The translations under genes were made by a program, and so were the position numbers. The notes beneath the pieces were generated by a model. It did not search any database, was not told where the DNA came from, and saw only the letters and a list, made by a program, of their open reading frames with translations. From Brachynemurus nebulosus (lineage: Eukaryota; Arthropoda; Insecta; Neuroptera; Myrmeleontidae): a stretch of 64,000 bases of DNA. The DNA lies in contig JAPWDM010000002.1 in NCBI GenBank assembly GCA_035578155.1, positions 39,640,811 through 39,704,810 on the forward strand, in the 5' to 3' direction. This document shows positions 23,679 to 35,589 of the stretch, in pieces (within the stretch, counting starts at the first letter, position 1; each line of letters starts with the position of its first letter).

Positions 23679-24104
23679 CTCTTTGCACTCAAGCAAAAAA
23701 GGCTTGAGTTGTAAATAGGCTGGTAAGACATGTAGCACATGACAACGACCGACGTTCTTCTTTTGACGGATTCTTTTGACGTTCTAACCTTGTTTCCTCA
23801 AAGTTGAATACTAAATGCGCTAAATACGTCCTCAATGCTGTTTTTATTAGTTTTTAATTTTAAAAAGATAATTCAACGTGATTTTGTATTATTTTATTTA
23901 CAATTTTTCTAATAAATGAATGTGTTTGTAGTTATTAAATAAGATATTCATGTAATGTGAAGTATGAGCAGTCATTACAGTTCAACATTCAGTGTGTGAT
24001 GTGGTACATGTCTTATGATCCAACAGACAAAACACCTTTAAATATGGTAGAGTTAATGGACAAACCACCTTGTCATGCTGTACATGTCTTATAAGCGCAA
24101 AGGG
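23679..24104. mobile_element. TTAA-flanked MITE (piggyBac-type), 426 bp
   Basis: The ends are CTCTTTGCACT and, read inward from the right, CCCTTTGCGCT, each next to TTAA (23675-23678 and 24105-24108). Subterminal AAGACATGTA-CATGACAA blocks are also inverted between the two ends. The equivalent site in the right arm (about 26132-26138) lacks the insertion, so this arm's copy inserted after the inverted duplication arose. No coding capacity. Confidence 0.8.
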
Positions 24105-24543
24105 TTAATCATTTGTGTTGTATACGGTAAAGCCATCTATGTAGCATAAATACAATTACTGTTTAGTTGCACAATTATTTAACGTAAATAAGGATGGAAG
24201 TTTGAATAAAGCACTCTTAAATTTCACAAAATTAACTTAAATAAATCACTTTTAAGCGCGAAAGTTGCAAAATTTGAAAAAAAATTTAAGATAAAAATTT
24301 TTATTTTTTAATTTTTTATTTCTGTTGCATAACTGAATAATTTTTATCAACAAATAAGTATACTATTCCATTTAAAAAAAAGGTAAGTTTGTATCATAGC
24401 TCGAAAACGATACGAGCTATAAAGCTCCTGATTTTAGCAATTGGTTGCCCCCGTCGATATCTACAACTCTTATTTGAACAATTTTTCGATTAAATCAACG
24501 GTTTGGCTGTAATAAAAATGGCAACTCTCGAAAAGCTCACACG

Positions 24544-25671
24544 GTATATGTACTTTATATTTTCTTAGTTGTTAAAACTTGTTAAGAAACAATAATAACC
24601 TGAAAAATTAACAATTATTTTTTTAAATTTTGTTTGACGTTTGTTTTGACAAGTCAAAGTATATGCAAAAAAATCTGATACAAATGTATCAGGAATTGTT
24701 AAATACACGCCTACTCTCACCTACTTTGTCTATGCTCTGTCTGAGCAAATGTATCGTGACATGTCAAATTGGCTTGTCAATTTGACATCTATCTCATACT
24801 TGCATCTAAGTGTAAATTTACCTTATTAGTGTATCGTGTATCATAAAACATATTTTGATTTTAAATATTTATTAAAGATAACGGCATAATACTTACCTTT
24901 TTAAATGATAAATATTTTACCAAAAATTCAAAACACTAAAAAAAATTAAATTAAAATTGTCCGTATATACACTGTCGAGTAGGCAGGGCCGAAGTTACCC
25001 TAAGTGCTGCCCTGGACACCGTAAAAAATGCCGTCCCTGCCTTTTCCTAAAAATAAAAAAGTTTAATAACTTTTTTTGCAAAAAATAAGTGACGAGCAAA
25101 AAATAACTTCAAATTCCAAATCTTGCCGCCCGAGGCACTAGCCCCGTGTGCCCCTAGTGTAAATCCAGCACTGCATATACAGACGGTCCGAAGTCGGACG
25201 AACTGACCGAAGTGACCATAGCCTTAAACTCTCTTCAGCCAATTGGGCTACTTTTCACAACTTTTTTACTTTTTCTACCAAAATCTCTCTAACGCCTCTC
25301 AAATCATTGCCTAACTCTTTAACTCACTCTGTAACTAATCCGACTCAAACACTGGTACTTAATCAGACTGTCGACGCGTACTCAAGCTAAACTATTTTTG
25401 CAGGGAAAATTTAAAAAATATCGTTGCGCCAAGATGTTTAATTCGGCATTTTTCTCAGGGAAGGCGCCAACAGCAACGTTTGCCCCCTTGTAATAGCTGT
25501 TGGTCCGGCCTTGCCAACAACACCCTAATGCACTTTTTAGCGAATTTCGAAAATTCGAAATTCAGCTATTACGGCCGCTCTCATGACGCAATCTGAGGCC
25601 GAGACTATTACAGAAATATGTTTTGAGGTTCCTAGAATACGAAAATGATGTTCACTAAAATTTACATATAT
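24544..25671. other. Spacer between the arms of the large inverted duplication
   Basis: It contains a small inverted repeat around TGATACAAATGTATCA (24675) and repeat pieces ending GTGTAAATCCAGCACTG (25149), related to the arm junctions at 23042 and 26713. A CCGCCC/GGGCCG-containing segment near 24985-25150 looks like a decayed transposon. No gene. Confidence 0.45.
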
Positions 25672-28046
25672 ACTGTGTAAGTTTTTTGGGAGTTGCCATT
25701 TTTATTACAGCCAAACCGTTGATTTAGTCGAAAAATTGTTCAAATAAGAGTTGTAGATATTCACGGGGGCAACCAATTGCGATAATCAGGAGCTTTATAG
25801 CTCTTATGGTTTTCGAGCTATGATACAAAGTTACCTTTTTTTAAATGGAATAGTATACTTATTTGTTGATAAAAATTATTCAATAAAGCAATTTTTTTAT
25901 TTTTTATTTAAGAAATAAAAAAAAAAATAAAAATTTTTATCTTAATTTTTTTTCAAATTTTGCAACTTTTGCGCTTAAAAGTGATTTATTTAAGTTAATT
26001 TTGTGGAATTTAAGAGTGCTTTATTCAAACAGCCATCGTTATTTACGTTAAATAATTGTGGGGCTAACAGTAATTGTATTTACGCTACATAGATGGCTAT
26101 AGATGGCTTTACCGTATACGACACAAATAACAAATTCAAAATGTCAGCTCTTTAAATACCAAAATTTTATTAATTTTTATTCAATATTTTGTGTTTATAT
26201 TGATTTACAACTAAAATTTATCTACCTGGAATGTAACTAATTAAAAAAAATTATTAAGAGAACGCGGAACGTCATTAAATGGTAAAAAAAACTGACCTTG
26301 TTTTAAGCAATTTTTTTTAAATTTACAATATTTCGATAATTTATGTAATTCAGTTTTAGGTACTTTATTGGAGTATTTCTAATAACTTATTATTGTGTTT
26401 ACTGAAGATAGAAAAACGATCTTATTCTCATATTTAATTCAGTTTCATAGAAGTTTTCCAAATGACATAACTTCTAATATGTTCCTATTCATTGTTATCT
26501 TAAAAGGTAAGGGTAATTCCACAATTTCAAAATAATTATTTACAATGTAAGTAACGAAAATTTTTATTTCATAGAATTCTGTAAAGCTTTGGTTCAGTAT
26601 GATGTTAATATAAAATTGCCAAAGCATGGTACTTCTGTGGAAAAAATTCAAGAAATAGAAAAGTTAACGCGAGGAAACTGCCCCTAAAAATTTGCCACTC
26701 GGGGCTTCTGCTCCGCGTGCCCGTAGTGTAAATCTACCACTGGTTATACGTAACTACCAGCAAGGCTGGGAAAAATGGTTCATAGAAATTAAAATAGAAA
26801 ATGGAAAATGGTTTTAAAAAGTGCATTTAAAATACAAAATGGAAAATGGTTTTGCTGAACATATTCAAAATAGAAAATGGAAAATAGCTATTTAAAATGG
26901 ATTATGAAATGCCAAATAGGGTTTCCAATCTCTGGCCAAAAAATCGATCTTGTGGATCGATTCGAATCGTCAAACCAAAAATCGATGCAGGAGAAAATCG
27001 GCTTACAAAAGATCGATCTGACGAAAATCGATTCAATTTTTGTACTTGCAGAAAATAGAAGATATATAAAAGTTTTGATGAAGTTTCTTATTTGGTCATC
27101 ACAAATCAGTTTTTAATTTTCTTTGAAGATGAACTGCTGAATTTAATATGAATAAAATGGTTTCCAGTTTGCGCTAAAAGTGTCACATAATTCCAAAATT
27201 TGACTCAATTTTCTATAAATGAATCATAAAAGTGGTAAAATTATTTGACAACATAAATAGTTAAAATATATTTTACAATAATTTTGAAAAAATATATTTT
27301 TACTAAAAATATCCTAATTTAAATTCGAAAAGATCGATCTCCGATCCCGTAAATTTTTCACGATCTCTGTGTCGATTTACTCTCCAAAGAATCGATTCGA
27401 AAAATCGAAGATTGGCTCTCCAAAAATCGATTTTCGATAAAATCGAACGAGATCGGAAACCCTAATGCCAAATGCTTTTTTTACTTTAAATTCTATAAAT
27501 TTTTTTATCAATATTAAAAAAAAGTTAAGAAAATTTTAAACGTACTGAAATTAAATAAAGGCATACTTTAGAGAAAATTTTGTAAAGTTTACATGATATG
27601 AAAACGAAATTTAACTCTTGAAATATTGTTACTTTAAAATATTGTAAAATTTAATTCAGCCTTGACATATTTAAACCTTGACTACGCTACAACTGCGACT
27701 TCTAAATTATGAAAATCATCTACTTGTAATACAAAACATTTTTTGTCGCCGTGTCTTAAAGATAATAGTACACAACTTGAGTCTTGTTTGACTTAAGAGA
27801 ACTACAATTCTAGTAATAAATTTAACTCCCGTGGCTTTGCAACTCGAGTTATAAAAAATTTGAATCAATTAAATAAACTTACATTTAATTTACAATTTGT
27901 TAGACTTCAGATCGTTCAGCTCGAGTTCTATAATTTATGCACATAAATTTGAGTATACATGCATTTTCATTTTAAATGTAAAATGGATTCAAATTTTCTT
28001 TTTAAATACAAAATGGAAAATGGTTTGACCGAACTTATTTAATATA
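25672..28046. repeat. Right arm of the large inverted duplication
   Basis: Inverse counterpart of 21505-24543. It lacks the TTAA MITE present in the left arm, carries a 548-bp hAT-type MITE absent from the left arm, and its outer end is cut off at the CAGTACTTATTC repeat (28057). Confidence 0.85.
26917..27464. mobile_element. hAT-type MITE with perfect 8-bp target duplication
   Basis: Termini TAGGGTTTCCAATCTC and the inverse GAGATCGGAAACCCTA are flanked by ATGCCAAA on both sides (26909-26916 and 27465-27472). The interior is full of AAAATCGATC/GATCGATTT-type short inverted repeats. The homologous point of the left arm (near 22866-22880) has a single ATGCCAAA and no insertion, which confirms the boundaries. 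An 8-bp duplication indicates the hAT superfamily. Confidence 0.88.
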
Positions 28047-28056
28047 GAAAGCGGTA

Positions 28057-28463
28057 CAGTACTTATTCTCAAATGGAACACTCTCAAATGGAAACGCAAG
28101 CTTCTATATTATCTTTGTTAGCTTTGGATAGAATCTTCTGGAATCTTTTTCAATGTTCAACTCAGTTATAAAGTGGGTTTTTTGATCGTTTTTAAAATAA
28201 ACTTAACAATTTTTATTTTGCGTCGCGTCATTTATATTGTATATTACATATATATAATTCGCTCACGTCACTATGTAAAATCGGAGTCAGTACTATTGGA
28301 TATCCGCCGTATAAAGTAATTTAAACTATAAGAGTTTATTTCATAGATATGTAATTTCTATGTATTTCCTTATTATTAAATATCATAACCGACATTGGTG
28401 ATTCTTAAATGGAAACACTCACTTCCCCAGTCCCGACGTGTTTCCATTTGAGAATAAGTACTG
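28057..28463. mobile_element. MITE with CAGTACTTATTCTC ends and TA target
   Basis: Terminal inverted repeats of about 22 bp starting CAGTACTTATTCTCAAATGG are flanked by TA (28055-28056 and 28464-28465). It is 407 bp, with no coding capacity. A second copy in opposite orientation is at 16033-16428. Homology between the loci continues to about 28610. Confidence 0.8.
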
Positions 28464-28639
28464 TATTTACATTCTGTTTTATCCGTTTTATGTTACTATA
28501 TTCGCTATATTCATATAAGTATTCGAGCATTATTAACGCCGCGAGTGGTAAAAAAAGAAAGCCTTATATTTACCATTTTCCTGACCAATTTTGTCAATTC
28601 CTCTCATATAAGTTTCATCTCCTTGTCTAATCTCCATAC

Positions 28640-28960
28640 GTATAACAATCAGGATCAAGAAGTTCGGGGAAACACACAACAGCGCGAACACACATCCCCA
28701 CCAAATCATTTTTTAGAATTCGGTCAGAGTGGAGGGACGATTCGGACAGACGACGCACAGACGGAAAATATCGCGAACACGATGTAGTAATAAATTGTAA
28801 TAACTATAGTTCACAAATTCCAAACTGTAACATAAAACATTTAAAACAAATACAATATCTAGATTGTATGTGTTTAAGTGTCGAATAAATATTTCTGTAG
28901 ATAATAAACTTTTAAATTTTTTGGTCGATACAGGTTCAGCTATTACGGTGATATTGCAGC
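28640..28960 (+). pseudogene. Retroelement remnant with retropepsin motif
   Basis: A plus-strand frame around 28870-28960 encodes a short aspartic-protease segment with LVDTGSAITV, the DTGS active-site loop of LTR-retroelement proteases. A preceding frame (28630-28787) has a polar, Gln/Thr/Asn-rich composition that could be gag-derived. No RT follows before the next element. The class (gypsy or BEL) cannot be told. Confidence 0.5.
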
Positions 28961-29671
<711 letters not shown>

Positions 29672-29679
29672 GTAGTTAT

Positions 29680-30234
29680 TAGAAAAGAATTTCGTTTAAA
29701 TACTTTAATAATACTAATACGTTGAAATTCGCTTCACACTACTTACAAGACGAAATTTTGGCTTACACATATAATAAATTACCTCTTTGAATGAAAGAGA
29801 ATATATCTGAAATAACTTATAACGAAATTAAACGAGTTATCAAACAAAAATACCAAATCACGCGTACTCAATTTTTAGTCGAAAATGATATTGCAAAATT
29901 AAATCAATCATACGGAGAAGATATTCAGTCATACTTTTCAAAAGTAAATTCTTTACGAAACGAGTTACTGAATATTCTTCGATCTGAATTACATATCACT
30001 CAATTCGTGCAAAATAAAAAAATTGTGGAAAAAAGCATTGCTAATAGATTTTTAGTCGGATGTAACCCTGAAATTTCTATTCATCTTATGAATCCATAAT
30101 ATGAATTTGCCAGTATTGATGATATTTTCCCTTACGCGTTACAATATGAAAATAAATTACAAGAATTAAATACTTTTAGTAAAAATTCTAATCCAAATAG
30201 TCAGTGTTATAGCATGAAGAATTATACCTTTTAA
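29680..30234 (+). pseudogene. Gag remnant (gypsy-type)
   Basis: In one frame with internal stops (just before the Met at 29791 and at 30097-30099), the sequence resembles retrotransposon capsid: a helical region with LQDE..AY..NKLPL, then a segment with YNEIKRVIKQKY, SYFSKVNSLRNELL and a final FPYALQYENKL. The N-terminus is lost. Capsid forms the particle shell in intact relatives. This copy cannot make a complete product. Confidence 0.7.
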
Positions 30235-30414
30235 GGTATTAAACACACAACATTTTCACTTTATAAGCAATTTATTTGCACAAAAAATAGTTGTATGAAA
30301 TTATAATCAATTGTTAGATTTTAAAATAGTTTTTAATAGTTTTTAAAATAGTTTTTAATAAAATTATTAAATTAATAACAAGTTTTTGTTTAAAAAATAA
30401 AAATTATTTCTGGA

Positions 30415-30890
30415 ATGGTTTCCAGTCAAAAAATATGTTGGAACATTGTTTCCAACAGTCAGTTAGAAAAATTTTGTAGGAATTGCAAAACAAAAACTCA
30501 CAACACACGGGATTGTAGGAAGAAAACTATTCACCCTAACTTAAATAATAATAATTTTAATCTAAATAATAATAGTAATAATAAACAATTAAAAATTTAT
30601 GAATCTAAATTTAAATCTAAAACGAATCTAAATGACCTCTATTTGCAAAAATAGAGGTCATGTGATTGAAGAGTGTCGTAAGAAAAGATTTAATGAAAAT
30701 CACAGAACCCCTCTTCCCCAATCCATTAGACAAATCGAAAACCATCATTTAAACTCCAACCCATCCAATCCAGGGGTCGTGGATATAGATCTAATCCATC
30801 AAGACGCAACCATCACGTCAACCAAACCTCAACAATCAATAACATTGGAAGATTTTACATATCCAGCTATTCCAATAATTCCCTAAATAA
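30415..30890 (+). pseudogene. Nucleocapsid remnant with CCHC zinc knuckles
   Basis: The first knuckle is complete: CRNCKTKTHNTRDC fits CX2CX4HX4C. About 45 codons later, in a shifted frame, a second knuckle, CKNRGHVIEEC, lacks its first cysteine. Asn-rich linkers lie between and after. The frameshift between the knuckles marks decay. Nucleocapsid binds genomic RNA in active elements. Confidence 0.75.
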
Positions 30891-30900
30891 CCTACATCAA

Positions 30901-31260
30901 ATGCAATTTATATGTCCTCAAAGCAATTCGAACAAATTAAATCTACTTATCGACACAGGGGCTTCAATTTCGGTAATTAAAAATAACGTTTCTAGAAATT
31001 CTCACATTAATAACAAAGAAGCTATACCCATAAGGGGAATTGAACATAATATTTAATACACATTAGGATCAACATCAATAGAACTACAAATAGGGAATAA
31101 TAAATATCAGTTCGTATTTCAAGTCATTGACGAAAAATTTTCAACTCCAGTCGACGGTGTAATCGAAATCGACTTTTTAAAAACTTTTAATGCAAAAATT
31201 TACGTAACTAATCACTTAGTAACATTAATACCACAACAAATAAATAATATTAATAATGAA
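30901..31260 (+). pseudogene. Retropepsin (protease) region
   Basis: The frame contains LLIDTGASISVI, the DTGA active-site motif, and continues into a VDGVIEIDFL-like C-terminal part typical of gypsy proteases. A TAA stop interrupts at 31054-31056. It is in frame with the reverse transcriptase downstream. Confidence 0.8.
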
Positions 31261-31399
31261 CGATTAAATAAAATTAAAGAAAATTTAAGACTTGATCATC
31301 TAAATAGTGAAACAAAAGAAACCATAAAAAATATCTGTTTAAATAATCAAAATATATTTCAACTTGAGAATGATCAACTTACGGTTAATAATATTCTAA

Positions 31400-32240
31400 A
31401 ACATGAAATTAAATTATCAGATCCAACTCCAATTTTCGTAAAAAATTACAGATTTCCCAAAATTCACGAAACAGAAGTAAAAACACAAATTAATAAGATG
31501 CTTAAAGAAGGTATAATTCGGCCTAGCGAATCACCCTTCAGTGCTCCCAGCTGGGTAGTGTCAAAAAAATTAGACCCATCTGGTAAACAAAAATGGCGTA
31601 TTGTAACAGATTATAGGCGACTAAATCAAGTTACAATACAAGACAAATATCCCCTCCCTAACACTGAGGATATTTTAAGCAAATTAGGTAAAGCAAAATA
31701 TTTTACAACACTCGATCTCGCTTCTAGATTCCATCAGATAGAGATACGAGAAGAAGATAAATATAAAACAGCGTTCACAGTTCCAGGGAGTCACTTTGAA
31801 TATAATTGAATGCCTTTCGGTTTACGAAACGCTCCTGCAACTTTTCAACGCCTAGTTAATATAGTTCTTCAAAAATTACTTAATAGTCAATGCTTTGTCT
31901 ACATTGACGACATAATTGTTTACGGTAGTTCGCTAGAGGAACATAATAAAAACCTACATGACGTATTTAATGCTCTTCAAAAAGCAAACCTTAAGATTCA
32001 GCCTGATAAATGTGAATTTGTCAAAAACGAAGTAGAATACTTAGGGTACATCTTAACTCCTGCAGGAATAAAACCAAATCCTAAAAAAGTAGATACAATA
32101 ACCAAATTTAAAAATTCGCGTAATCAAAAAGACATTTAGTCATTCCTTGGTCTAGTCGGATACTATAGAAAATTTATAGAAAATTTTTCCGACAAAGCCA
32201 AACCATTAACAACACTATTACCTATATTAAAGTATCCTGA
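31400..32240 (+). pseudogene. Reverse transcriptase region
   Basis: Gypsy-type RT motifs occur in order: GIIRPSESPFSAP, WRIVTDYRRLN, a TLDLASRFHQI motif, [14 protein letters not shown] and the catalytic [11 protein letters not shown]. Stops occur at 31807-31809 (TGA, where Trp is usual) and 32137-32139 (TAG). Otherwise the frame is intact for most of the domain, so decay is moderate. Confidence 0.9.
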
Positions 32241-32833
32241 TTTCAACAAAAAATTTATCCTAACTACGGGCGCCTCTAATTTAGGGATAGGTGGCATATT
32301 ATCGCAAATGTCCGACGATAATAAAACCGATCTACCCATTGCATATTTTTCACGAAGATTAAATCAAACTGAACAGAACTATTCTACGACGGAAAAAGAA
32401 TTGTTAGGCATTGTTGAATTCGCCAAACATTTTAGGCCTTATCTGTATGGTGTTAAATTCACCATAAGGACAGATCACAAACCATTAGAGGTTTAATTGT
32501 AAAGATCCAGCTAGCAAATTCGTTAGATGGAGACTGAAACTCGAGGAATACTCCTACGATATTCAGTATAAAAAAGGATCAACCAATACAAACGCAGACA
32601 CACTCTCGCATCCCATTATGCAAATAGCACGGGATTACACACTTGAAAAAACGTACGAAAATTTTAAAAAATGGCAGGAACTTCGAACCGAAGAAATCAA
32701 TTTTAACATAGCTAACGTTCCGTTAGAAAATTTAGATCACGTTGTATTGCCTTTTTCTTGCGATAAATCTGAAAATAATAGATTTTCAGTTTTATTTTAC
32801 CAAAAATTCAAAATAAACAAAGTTTCCTTCTAA
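32241..32833 (+). pseudogene. RNase H and tether region
   Basis: It shows the gypsy RNase H pattern with [38 protein letters not shown] and IRTDHKPL. The first catalytic Asp, usual in a TDAS motif, is Gly here (TTGAS), so this copy would lack activity even if translated. A TAA at 32494-32496 and a frameshift follow, after which DTLS-type text ends the domain. Confidence 0.85.
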
Positions 32834-33099
32834 ATCAAACTGAACTCATTATTTACGATAATAAATCATTATATTTATTAATATGTAAAGAAACCGCCCA
32901 TGAACATATTACATTAGAAAACCTTTTTAGTTCTCTATACACTTTATTTCAATATTTAGAAATCATACAGGTAGAAGAAATATATGTATACGATATATCT
33001 CAATTAAGTCTTAATATAACAAATTTAGATTTTAAATCCCTACTTGCATATTTCAATGTTGACAATATAACAAAAATAAATATTTTTCGCATTTCAACA

Positions 33100-34140
33100 G
33101 AAATAGTTAGAGATCTTATGGATAGGCAAAAAATAATAAAAGAAGCTCACGATGATCTTCTTAGCGGTCATAAAGGAATTAAAAACACAATAGACAAAAT
33201 TAGAAAACGTTATATTTTAAAATCAATAAATAAAGACGTTGAAGAATATATAAAAAAATGCGAAGAGTGCCAAAAGAATAAAAAACAAAAATTATCAAAA
33301 ACCCCAATGATTATTACTGAAACATCATCTTCTTTTAATGAGTTAATTTCTCTTGATATATTAGGACCATTTAATGAAACGGAGAATGAAAATAAGTATA
33401 TACTAACTTTGCAAGACCAACTAACAAAATTCTTAAATGCTTACGCGATACCTCGTAACAATGAGGAATATACTGCAATTAAGTTGCTTGAGCATTGCAC
33501 AAAATACGGATTTCCTACTCCTTAACTGATAACGGAAATAATTTTATTAATTCAACAACTAAAGAACTAAACAAACTTTTAAATATAAAACATAAACAAA
33601 CCACCCCATACAATCCACAATCAAATGGTTCGATTGAACGTAGCCATACGGAAATAAAAAATTACTTACGCAATTGCGTTAATGAAAACCAAAATGACTG
33701 GGATATTTATACTAACCTCGCATGTTATACTTATAACACTACAAAAAATCGACATGCGGGTTATACGCCATACGAGTTAGTATACGGAACACGAGCCAAA
33801 GAAATAAGTTATAAACCCCAACTTCCCACGTACGATAATCTCGCGAACGATATTAATAACAAAATTAACAATATACGTGAAAGTGCAAAAACAAATTTAA
33901 CCATTATTAAAAATATTACTAAAGAAAGTTACGATAAGAAAACTAAAAATAAAACCTTTTCAGTAGGTGATTTAGTATTATTATATGACAATAAAAGTCA
34001 TGTTCACGATAAAGATAACAAACTTAAACCCCATTATAAAGGTCCTTTTACTGTCATTAAAGTGTAGCCTGAAAAGCAAGTAGCCTGTTTAGACACACCT
34101 ACTAACAAAAAAAAGAAAACACAATGGTTCCATAACAAAC
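33100..34140 (+). pseudogene. Integrase region
   Basis: An N-terminal HHCC zinc-binding region is visible (H in EAHDD, H in SGHKG, then CEEC), followed by a DDE core: Asp in SLDILGPF, Asp in LTDNGNNF, Glu in NGSIERSHTEIKNYL. The C-terminal part has a VGDLVLLYD and HYKGPFTV motif, as in gypsy integrases. A frameshift near 33500-33525 separates the first catalytic Asp from the second. Integrase joins cDNA to the host genome in active elements. Confidence 0.88.
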
Positions 34141-34152
34141 ATTTAAAATTGT

Positions 34153-34997
34153 TTGTTTCAGACGGACAAACCAATAGTGTTGATGGTACTAATACCACTA
34201 GTGCTCCAGCATACGATCAACCTAGTACAAGCACAGCTAGTAATTAAGAAATTAAACAAGAATCCTGGCATTTATTATAATCATATAGGAGAAGCAAAAT
34301 TAGTTTCTAAGTATATTAGCTTAATTCATATATTTAATATTAGTTATGTAGGAAACATTTTAAACTCAATGCCTTTTCATTTAGGAAATAATTATAATTT
34401 ATGTAAGAAACTTTCAACCGATACACATTGCGAGATAACATTAAAACTAATTAGAAGTGAATACGGACAATTACAAATTAAATATAACGATCGTAAAAAC
34501 ATATACACTACACATAAACGTGACAAAAGAGAAATATCTTACGAACACGGATGGCTAGACGCTATAGGTAGTATACGGCATAAAATTAGCGGAAGTCCTG
34601 ACGCAAATGACGGACAATACTTTACGGACAATATAAATAAATTAATTAGACAACAAAAAGATATTTACAATATTATGTAAAATCAAATTAGGATAATTAC
34701 TGATAGTATTAATTCTATTAATCATACTCAACAACAAGGTGAACTAATAGAAGCTAAATTAAATGAAATCGTTGTAAAACATAATAATTTAAGTCATAAT
34801 TTAGATATAAACTCTCGTATTATTGAAGTAAACAGTCAGACATTATTTATTAAAGAATTAATTTCAATTATTAATAAACAAATTAGTCAATTTGAAACTG
34901 CTATAATATTAGCAAAGCATACAATTACTGATTTTAACATACTACCACCGAGAATCTTAATTAAAGAATTATTATAATTTAATAAAGTAAAGGACAA
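34153..34997 (+). pseudogene. Envelope-like region, 5' part
   Basis: The frame begins with a hydrophobic segment (possible signal peptide), followed by a Cys-containing ectodomain. A basic KRDKR site, similar to furin-type cleavage sites, precedes a HGWLDAIGSI segment, the arrangement seen in errantiviral and baculoviral F-like fusion proteins. A stop at 34678-34680 and others interrupt it, and a foldback element cuts it at about 34998. Confidence 0.7.
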
Positions 34998-35274
34998 CGC
35001 ACAAAACTTATGGAAAATGGCTTTCCGTCAAATTGGCTGAAATTTCACTATGTTATACTTTTCACCCTACTGATGAAAAGTTACCATTGCACCAAGTCCC
35101 AAAAGTCAATATTTCCCAAGATATAAAGGGTCAAAGTTGTGAAATATGGTTATACGCAGTAGTAATACGAATGTTAAAAGTGATATTTATTCACGAAATA
35201 AATGAAAATCGATTTTTATACGTATAAGTATAATTATATGTAATTATATTGTTCAATATTACAATGCGGCCGGA

Positions 35275-35346
<72 letters not shown>

Positions 35347-35580
35347 ATGCATGTATATAAGTATGTAAAATCCGATTTTTATTTATTTCTGCTACATAAA
35401 TATCAAGTATCACTTATACGTATGATGACCATATTTCACAACTTTGACTCTTTATATCTTGGGAAATATTGACTTTTGGGACTTGGTGCAATAGTAACTT
35501 TTCATCAGTAGGGCGAAAACTATAACATAATGAAATTTCCGCCAATTTGACCGAAAGCCATTCTCCATAAGTTTTGTGCG
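34998..35580. mobile_element. Foldback element inserted in env, with (TA)n core
   Basis: Inverted arms of about 160 bases begin CGCACAAAACTTATGGA at each end. They may extend outward to GTAAAGGAC (34987 and 35591). The arms share AAATATTGACTTTTGGGACT and neighbouring sequence almost exactly. The centre contains (TA)n at 35277-35343. No coding capacity; the target duplication is unclear. Confidence 0.85.
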
Positions 35581-35589
35581 TGGTCCTTT

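Larger units (their letters stand above)
21505..24543. repeat. Left arm of a large inverted duplication
   Basis: This 3.0-kb arm is matched in inverse order by 25672-28046. Recognisable shared blocks are ends with CAGGGCTGG, a GTTCGGTCAAACC segment, the GTGGATTTACACTA junction near 23045, the CGGTAAAGCCATCTATGTAG block, and the inner end CTCGAAAAGCTCACACGG. The arm is longer than its partner because it holds a 426-bp TTAA MITE, while the partner holds a different insertion. No host gene was recognised within it. Confidence 0.85.

Noticed and set aside
35033..35227. 64-codon open frame in the env region
   Set aside because: It lies entirely in the foldback element that interrupts env and has no protein-like features.
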